From NCBI GenBank assembly GCA_029287515.1, contig JARFQZ010000134.1:1-10474 (forward strand): 10,474 bases of DNA, read 5' to 3'. The DNA is from Lysobacterales bacterium (lineage in GTDB: Bacteria; Pseudomonadota; Gammaproteobacteria; Xanthomonadales; SZUA-36). This document shows, in pieces, positions 7,020 through 10,474 of this stretch. The notes under the pieces were generated by a model. The model saw only the letters and a program-made list of their open reading frames with translations. It was not told where the DNA came from and searched no databases. A program made the position numbers and the translations under genes. The first letter of the stretch is position 1, and each line of letters opens with the position of its first letter.

Positions 7020-7229
7020 ATGATTGGAAATAAAAGGAGTCCGCTCCGTCCCTGTATTGCCCTGGCACTCTCCGTTTGCCTGGCCCTTTTAGTGGCTGGT
7101 TGCGGACAGCGCGGCCCGCTGTATCTGCCGGACAAGGAGCAGGCCGGGCAGCAACAGGCGGAGCAGGAAGCTCAGACGCAAACATCGCCAGAGGAAGACC
7201 AGGAAGATAATGATGAAGAGAGTTCCTGA
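7020..7229 (+). CDS. lptM: LptM (YifL-type) LPS-assembly lipoprotein
   Basis: 69 residues. A basic n-region (MIGNKRSPLRP), a hydrophobic core (CIALALSVCLALL) and a lipobox LVAGC predict cleavage by signal peptidase II and lipidation of Cys28. Directly after it comes GQRGPLYLP, the signature of LptM/YifL (compare CGLKGPLYFP in E. coli). The rest is a Gln/Glu/Asp-rich, probably disordered tail. LptM is an outer-membrane lipoprotein that binds LptD and helps it mature in the LPS translocon. The frame is open from ATG 6978, but starting at 7020 gives a proper signal peptide and leaves room for the promoter. No good ribosome-binding site precedes 7020; the only strong one, AAAAGGAG at 7032-7039, lies inside the n-region. 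The gene is often found just upstream of lysA/dapF, which supports the call. It overlaps the next gene by 20 bases. Confidence 0.85.
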   Translation: MIGNKRSPLRPCIALALSVCLALLVAGCGQRGPLYLPDKEQAGQQQAEQEAQTQTSPEEDQEDNDEESS

Positions 7230-7875
7230 ACCGGAATTGATGGACAGCGAGGAACAGACCCTCGCCTATGCACACGCCGACTTCGAAGAATCCAACAGCC
7301 TGTTTACCCGGGAGTTCCTCGAACGTTTCGAGGGCCTGGCCGGCAGCGGCAGCATGGCGGACCTGGGATGCGGGCCCGGTGACATCGCCATTCGCCTGGC
7401 AAACGCTTTGCCAGGGTGGCAGGTTACCGGGATTGACGCCGGCGAGAACATGCTGCGGCGCGCCCGTGAACACCCTGGCTACCCGGCCGTAGCGGATCGC
7501 GTCAGTTTTCACCTGGCCTATCTTCCGGACCCCACACTACAGGCGGGCGGCTGGAATGCACTCGTCAGCAACAGCCTTCTGCACCACCTGCCTGACCCGC
7601 AAGTGCTTTGGAACAGCATCGGGCAATTGGCAGCCGACGGCGCTGCGGTCCAGGTGATGGACCTGGTCCGGCCGGAAAGCAAACTGGCGGCCACGGACCT
7701 GGTCGACCGCTACGCTGACGGTGCGCCGGAAATCCTGCGGGAAGATTTCTACAATTCGCTGCTGGCAGCCTATACGGTGGAAGAAGTAACGCAGCAACTG
7801 GAGCAGGCAAGGCTGGACAGCCTGCGGGTGGAAACCGTCAGCGACCGTCACTGGCTGGTCAGCGGAACGCTTTAG
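7210..7875 (+). CDS. Class I SAM-dependent methyltransferase, substrate unknown
   Basis: 221 residues. A Rossmann-like methyltransferase fold is shown by motif I MADLGCGPGDIAIRLA (residues 49-64), the acidic loop VTGIDAGENML with Asp76, which should bind the SAM ribose, and motif IV-like ALVSNSLLHHLPDP (117-130) followed by VQVMDLVRPES (148-158). This resembles the Methyltransf_11/25 group. I do not recognise the subfamily. Nothing shows whether it methylates a small molecule, a nucleic acid or a protein. It starts with tandem ATGATG inside the end of lptM (20-base overlap), with AGGAAG just upstream; a start at 7240 (MDSEEQ), just after the lptM stop, is possible. It ends six bases before dapF, so it is co-expressed with lptM and dapF. 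In Pseudomonas this slot is usually taken by lysA, which is absent here. Confidence 0.88.
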   Translation: MMKRVPEPELMDSEEQTLAYAHADFEESNSLFTREFLERFEGLAGSGSMADLGCGPGDIAIRLANALPGWQVTGIDAGENMLRRAREHPGYPAVADRVSFHLAYLPDPTLQAGGWNALVSNSLLHHLPDPQVLWNSIGQLAADGAAVQVMDLVRPESKLAATDLVDRYADGAPEILREDFYNSLLAAYTVEEVTQQLEQARLDSLRVETVSDRHWLVSGTL

Positions 7876-7884
7876 CGCTGGATG

Positions 7885-8715
7885 ATGCCGCTCGACTTCC
7901 ACAAGATGCACGGTGCGGGTAACGACTTCGTGCTGATCGATGCGCGCGGCCGGGATTTCACCGTAAGCCCCGAACTGGCAGCCCGAATATCTGACCGCCA
8001 CCTGGGAATTGGCTGCGACCAGATACTGGTGCTGCGCGATCCGCGCGAAGCCGGCAACCAGGCACGCTATGAAATCTGGAATTCCGACGGCAGCCCGGCC
8101 GCCCAGTGCGGCAACGGCGCACGCTGCATCGGCCTTTACCTGGAGCTGAATGACGGGACCGGCCCGGGGCCTGTCAGGGTGGAAAGCCCTTCCGCGGTTG
8201 TCACCATGCATCGCTGCGCCGACGGCGAATATGAGCTGGAGATGGGAAACCCACGTTTCGAACCTGCTTCGGTCCCGGTAACTCTTCAGCCAACCGGGGG
8301 CCTTTATGAACTGGAGTCACCCTGGGGCAAGCTCGAGTTCGGCGCGGTATCCATGGGTAATCCACACGCCCTGATAGTGACAGCGGATATCAATGATGAG
8401 CTTATCCCCCAGATCGGCGCCTTTTTGAACACCCACGAAGTCTTTCCCAGGGGCTGCAATGCCGGGTTTGCGGAACTGACCGGGGACAGCAGCATCCGGC
8501 TGCGCGTCGTCGAGCGCGGAGCAGGCGAAACCCTGGCCTGTGGCTCCGGCGCCTGCGCGGCTGTCGCCATCCTCAGAAACTCCGCGCGCGTCGGGGAACG
8601 GGTGGACGTCTTTCTACCGGGCGGCCATCTTGTGATAAAGTGGCCCGGAAACGAAGAGCCCCTGACCATGAAAGGGCCGGCCACTCACGTATTCAGAGGG
8701 ACCATGAATGAGTGA
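7885..8715 (+). CDS. dapF: Diaminopimelate epimerase
   Basis: 276 residues from the second ATG of an ATGATG pair (7882/7885); starting at 7885 gives MPLDFHKMHGAGNDF, which matches the family N-terminus. The enzyme interconverts LL- and meso-diaminopimelate in the cytosol, supplying the peptidoglycan cross-linking residue and the precursor of lysine. The two catalytic cysteines are present: Cys75 in NSDGSPAAQCGNGARC and Cys219 in GETLACGSGACAA. GCDQILVL, SMGNPHALI and FPRGCNAGFAEL are further family motifs, and the length is close to E. coli DapF (274). The ribosome-binding site is weak (CTGG), and the gene lies nine bases after the methyltransferase stop. Its stop overlaps the DUF484 start by eight bases. 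Confidence 0.96.
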   Translation: MPLDFHKMHGAGNDFVLIDARGRDFTVSPELAARISDRHLGIGCDQILVLRDPREAGNQARYEIWNSDGSPAAQCGNGARCIGLYLELNDGTGPGPVRVESPSAVVTMHRCADGEYELEMGNPRFEPASVPVTLQPTGGLYELESPWGKLEFGAVSMGNPHALIVTADINDELIPQIGAFLNTHEVFPRGCNAGFAELTGDSSIRLRVVERGAGETLACGSGACAAVAILRNSARVGERVDVFLPGGHLVIKWPGNEEPLTMKGPATHVFRGTMNE

Positions 8716-9409
8716 TGACAAAACGTCTTTGAAGGAAGTTGTTGCCAGTTACCTGCTCAAGAACCCGGACTTCCTGGATGAAAATCCTGCAGTCCTGGAA
8801 GTCCTGGAAATCAATCATCAAAGCGGTACCGCCGTTTCACTGATTGAAAGGCAGGTAGAATCGTTACGCGCCAGTAACGAAGAAATGCAAAAACAGCTGA
8901 ACCGCCTCGTCCAGGTCGCATCGGAAAACGAAAAGCTGATGTCCCGCCTGCACCACCTGACACTCGAGCTCATGTCAATTGGTTCCAGGCAGGAGTTTTT
9001 CACTCACCTGGGTAACAGCCTGCTCAATGATTTTAATGCCGATATCCTGCAGATCTTTCTGCTGGACAGGGATATAGCCTCGGAAGCCGGCGACGACGTC
9101 ATCGGAACCCAGCCAGACGACCCCGGCCTCGAACAGTTTAAAGAGCAACTGGAGAAGGGCGATTCCGTCTGCGGCCGCTTTTCCCAGAGCAAGCTGGAGT
9201 TCCTGTTCGGCAGCAAGGCCCGCTGGGTTCAGTCCACCGTGCTCACACCGCTGGGCGAAAACGGTTGCGATGGAATGATGGCCATAGGAAGCAGCGACCC
9301 GGCGCGTTTTTATCCGGGCATGGGCACCCTTTTCCTGGATTTATTGGCAGACGTCATATCAACCAGCCTGGCCAACGACGAGCCCGAGGAACAGCGCCGA
9401 ACTGCCTGA
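8708..9409 (+). CDS. DUF484 family protein (GAF-like, upstream of xerC)
   Basis: 233 residues. The N-terminus VASYLLKNPDFLDENPAVLE is the standard DUF484 opening. SLIERQVESLRASNEEMQKQ onward (about 43-85) is a probable coiled coil. The remainder, with ILQIFLLDRD, VQSTVLTPLGENGCDGMMAI and GTLFLDLLADVISTSLAN, has the alternating pattern of a GAF-like domain. Ligand and function are unknown for the family. It is almost always encoded between dapF and xerC in gammaproteobacteria, as here, which hints at a link to XerC or cell division but proves nothing. AGAGGG about seven bases before the ATG is a good ribosome-binding site. The start overlaps dapF by eight bases and the stop lies two bases before the xerC start. 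Confidence 0.92.
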   Translation: MSDDKTSLKEVVASYLLKNPDFLDENPAVLEVLEINHQSGTAVSLIERQVESLRASNEEMQKQLNRLVQVASENEKLMSRLHHLTLELMSIGSRQEFFTHLGNSLLNDFNADILQIFLLDRDIASEAGDDVIGTQPDDPGLEQFKEQLEKGDSVCGRFSQSKLEFLFGSKARWVQSTVLTPLGENGCDGMMAIGSSDPARFYPGMGTLFLDLLADVISTSLANDEPEEQRRTA

Positions 9410-9411
9410 TC

Positions 9412-10296
9412 ATGCAACGGCAGAGACAGTTCCTGGACTATCTGCATCATGAGAGAGGCTTGTCACCGCGAACCCGGGCCGCGTACAAACGCGACCTCGA
9501 CCAATATGCCGATGAACTGAAATACCTTGACCTGCAGGACCCGTGCAAGGTCAACGAGCACCAGGTACGCAGCATTATCGCCCGCCTGCACCGGCGCGGG
9601 CTGGGTCCGAGGAGCCTGCAAAGATTGTTGTCCGCACTGCGGAGTTTTTATCGCTGGCTGATGCGCGAAGGCCTGGCCGACCACAACCCCGCCACAGCGG
9701 TCAAAGCACCGAAAGCACCGGCAAAACTGCCTGCCACCATGGACAGCGACGCGGTCACGCAGTTGCTCGACATCAAGGAAAACAGCCCCGTCGCCATTCG
9801 CGACAAAGCCATCATGGAACTGTTCTACTCTTCCGGCTTGCGCCTGTCCGAACTGGCCACCCTGCGCTGGGACCAGATCGACCGCACCTCCGGCCTGCTC
9901 ACGGTCACCGGTAAAGGCAACAAAACCCGCGTGGTCCCTATCGGCAGCTACGCCGCCAAAGCACTGGACAAATGGCGCAAAGTGCGAGGTAATTTTGCAG
10001 GTTTCGAAGAGCCCCACATCTTCGTCAGCAACCGCGGCACGCCGATCTCCACCCGCTCCATCCAGTCAAGGATCCGCTACTGGGCCAAAAAGCAGGGCCT
10101 GCCACAGCAGGTTTATCCCCACCTGCTCAGACACAGCTTTGCCAGCCATATGCTGGAGTCTTCGGGCGATCTCAGGGCCGTGCAGGAGTTGCTGGGGCAT
10201 GCCGATATTTCCACAACCCAGGTGTACACGCACTTGGATTTCCAGCATTTGGCCAAGGTCTACGATAAAGCCCACCCCCGCGCCAAAAAGAAGTAG
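9412..10296 (+). CDS. xerC: Tyrosine recombinase XerC
   Basis: 294 residues, close to E. coli XerC (298). Together with XerD it resolves chromosome dimers at the dif site during division, in the FtsK-dependent system. Residues 1-95 form the SAM-like core-binding domain (FLDYLHHERGLSPRTRAAYK ... LLSALRSFYRWLMREG). Residues ~105-294 are the catalytic domain with the full set of active residues: Arg144 (SGLRLSEL), Lys168 (GKGNKTR), His237 and Arg240 (PHLLRHSFASHML), His263 (LGHADISTTQ) and nucleophile Tyr272 (VYTHLDF). The frame is open back to 9265, but that part lies in the DUF484 gene and is arginine/glycine-rich nonsense; the ATG at 9412 gives the usual N-terminus. The start is two bases after the DUF484 stop and has no strong ribosome-binding site, so coupling is likely. 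The dapF-DUF484-xerC order supports XerC rather than XerD. Confidence 0.95.
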   Translation: MQRQRQFLDYLHHERGLSPRTRAAYKRDLDQYADELKYLDLQDPCKVNEHQVRSIIARLHRRGLGPRSLQRLLSALRSFYRWLMREGLADHNPATAVKAPKAPAKLPATMDSDAVTQLLDIKENSPVAIRDKAIMELFYSSGLRLSELATLRWDQIDRTSGLLTVTGKGNKTRVVPIGSYAAKALDKWRKVRGNFAGFEEPHIFVSNRGTPISTRSIQSRIRYWAKKQGLPQQVYPHLLRHSFASHMLESSGDLRAVQELLGHADISTTQVYTHLDFQHLAKVYDKAHPRAKKK

Positions 10297-10405
10297 ACGC
10301 GTTTCAAGCAGTTACGATCTGATTCGGTGCCGGGGTGGGTCGGCAGAACCCCTCATGCTTTCAGGACACGCTCGAGACGTCCCTGTGCGCTCTTCGGCTG
10401 TTCCC
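10297..10405. other. Non-coding spacer between xerC and the IS end
   Basis: 109 bases with no coding frame I can support on either strand. It holds GGGG...CCCC pairing around 10332-10352, and CTCGAG (10371-10376) flanked by CAGG and CCTG (10362-10385), an imperfect symmetric element. Neither is followed by a T-run, so neither is a convincing rho-independent terminator for the xerC operon. Confidence 0.5.
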
Positions 10406-10431
10406 TGTGATCTCAACCGGTCACCGCAACA
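10406..10431. repeat. Terminal inverted repeat of the IS30-type element (one copy visible)
   Basis: The 26 bases at 10406-10431 carry the TGT terminus, a central TCAA..GGTCA and the GCAACA inner end typical of IS30-like ends. The partner repeat is beyond the right edge, so the assignment rests on similarity to the recalled IS30 end and on the adjoining transposase C-terminus. Confidence 0.6.
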
Positions 10432-10474
10432 CATTGCTCTAGTTTCTCAGCTGGAGTTTGAAAGTCCAGCGTTT
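10413..10474 (-). CDS. IS30-family transposase, C-terminal fragment
   Basis: Read leftward from the right edge, the frame gives TLDFQTPAEKLEQCVAVTG and then TGA at 10415-10413; a lysine codon probably precedes it. The pattern RPRKTLxFxTPAExxxxxVAxTG is the usual end of IS30-family DDE transposases, where it follows the catalytic Glu helix. The other two minus frames have stops within these bases. Only about 20 residues are visible, so catalytic residues and intactness cannot be assessed. The stop codon falls within the terminal inverted repeat. Confidence 0.75.
   Translation of the reverse strand, partial: TLDFQTPAEKLEQCVAVTG

Larger units (their letters stand above)
10406..10474 (-). mobile_element. 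Right end of an IS30-family insertion sequence (continues past the window)
   Basis: From 10406 the sequence begins TGTGATCTCAACCGGTCACC and continues GCAACA. From memory this resembles the 26-base IS30 terminal inverted repeat, which begins TGTAGATTCAATTGGTCAAC, at about 19 of 26 positions. The transposase reading frame on the minus strand ends inside this repeat, as in IS30-like elements. The rest of the element, its other end and its target duplication are outside the window, so completeness cannot be judged. Confidence 0.72.

Noticed and set aside
6980..7135. N-terminal extension of the esterase frame
   Set aside because: It crosses the divergent promoter region and the lptM signal-peptide codons. 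Its sequence is unlike the family, and a start with AGGA spacing exists at 6958.
7537..8211. 224-codon open frame on the minus strand opposite the methyltransferase and dapF
   Set aside because: It lies antisense to two genes with clear catalytic motifs. In GC-rich DNA such mirror frames are common, and its translation shows no recognisable domain.
9265..9411. N-terminal extension of the xerC frame (49 residues)
   Set aside because: It overlaps the conserved end of the DUF484 gene in another frame, and XerC proteins start as at 9412.
9463..10017. 184-codon open frame on the minus strand inside xerC
   Set aside because: It is an antisense shadow of xerC, with composition typical of reversed GC-rich coding DNA and no start signal.
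10332..10385. Possible rho-independent terminator or recombination site after xerC
   Set aside because: The stems are short or mismatched and no T-run follows. No dif-like sequence with two Xer-binding arms was seen.

Overview
The window looks like chromosomal DNA from a fairly GC-rich gammaproteobacterium. I infer this from gene content and order: algZ-algR-hemC-hemD-hemX-hemY on one strand and lptM...dapF-DUF484-xerC on the other. Both are characteristic gammaproteobacterial neighbourhoods, and the first resembles Pseudomonas and its relatives. I cannot name the genus from sequence alone.

Layout. About 1-6979 is read leftward as one very tightly packed gene train. In transcription order it holds a carboxylesterase/thioesterase-like alpha/beta hydrolase, the AlgZ/FimS-type sensor kinase, the AlgR-type LytTR response regulator, hemC, hemD, hemX, hemY, and the first 52 codons of an AmpG-like MFS transporter that runs off the left edge. 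Junctions are overlaps (23, 4, 1 and 4 bases) or short gaps (4, 62 and 16 bases), so translational coupling is likely. Around 6959-7019 is a short divergent control region. About 7020-10296 is read rightward: lptM (outer-membrane lipoprotein), an unassigned class I SAM-dependent methyltransferase, dapF, a DUF484 protein and xerC, again with overlaps or tiny gaps. After xerC, 109 bases hold no recognisable gene. Then comes what looks like the right end of an IS30-family insertion sequence, with its terminal inverted repeat and the last 20 codons of the transposase; it continues past the right edge.

How the genes work together. HemC and HemD make uroporphyrinogen III from porphobilinogen. HemX and HemY are membrane proteins always found near them and probably assist tetrapyrrole biosynthesis. 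Placing a two-component system directly upstream, with algR overlapping hemC, suggests that regulator and haem genes share transcripts. In the rightward operon, LptM assists assembly of the LPS translocon, DapF makes meso-diaminopimelate for peptidoglycan and lysine, and XerC resolves chromosome dimers; this is a cell-envelope and cell-division set.

Most of the window is ordinary core genome. The points most worth a second look are the methyltransferase wedged between lptM and dapF where Pseudomonas has lysA, the esterase at the head of the algZR-hem train, and the IS30-type end just beyond xerC. I saw no CRISPR array, tRNA, rRNA, defence system or clearly new system.
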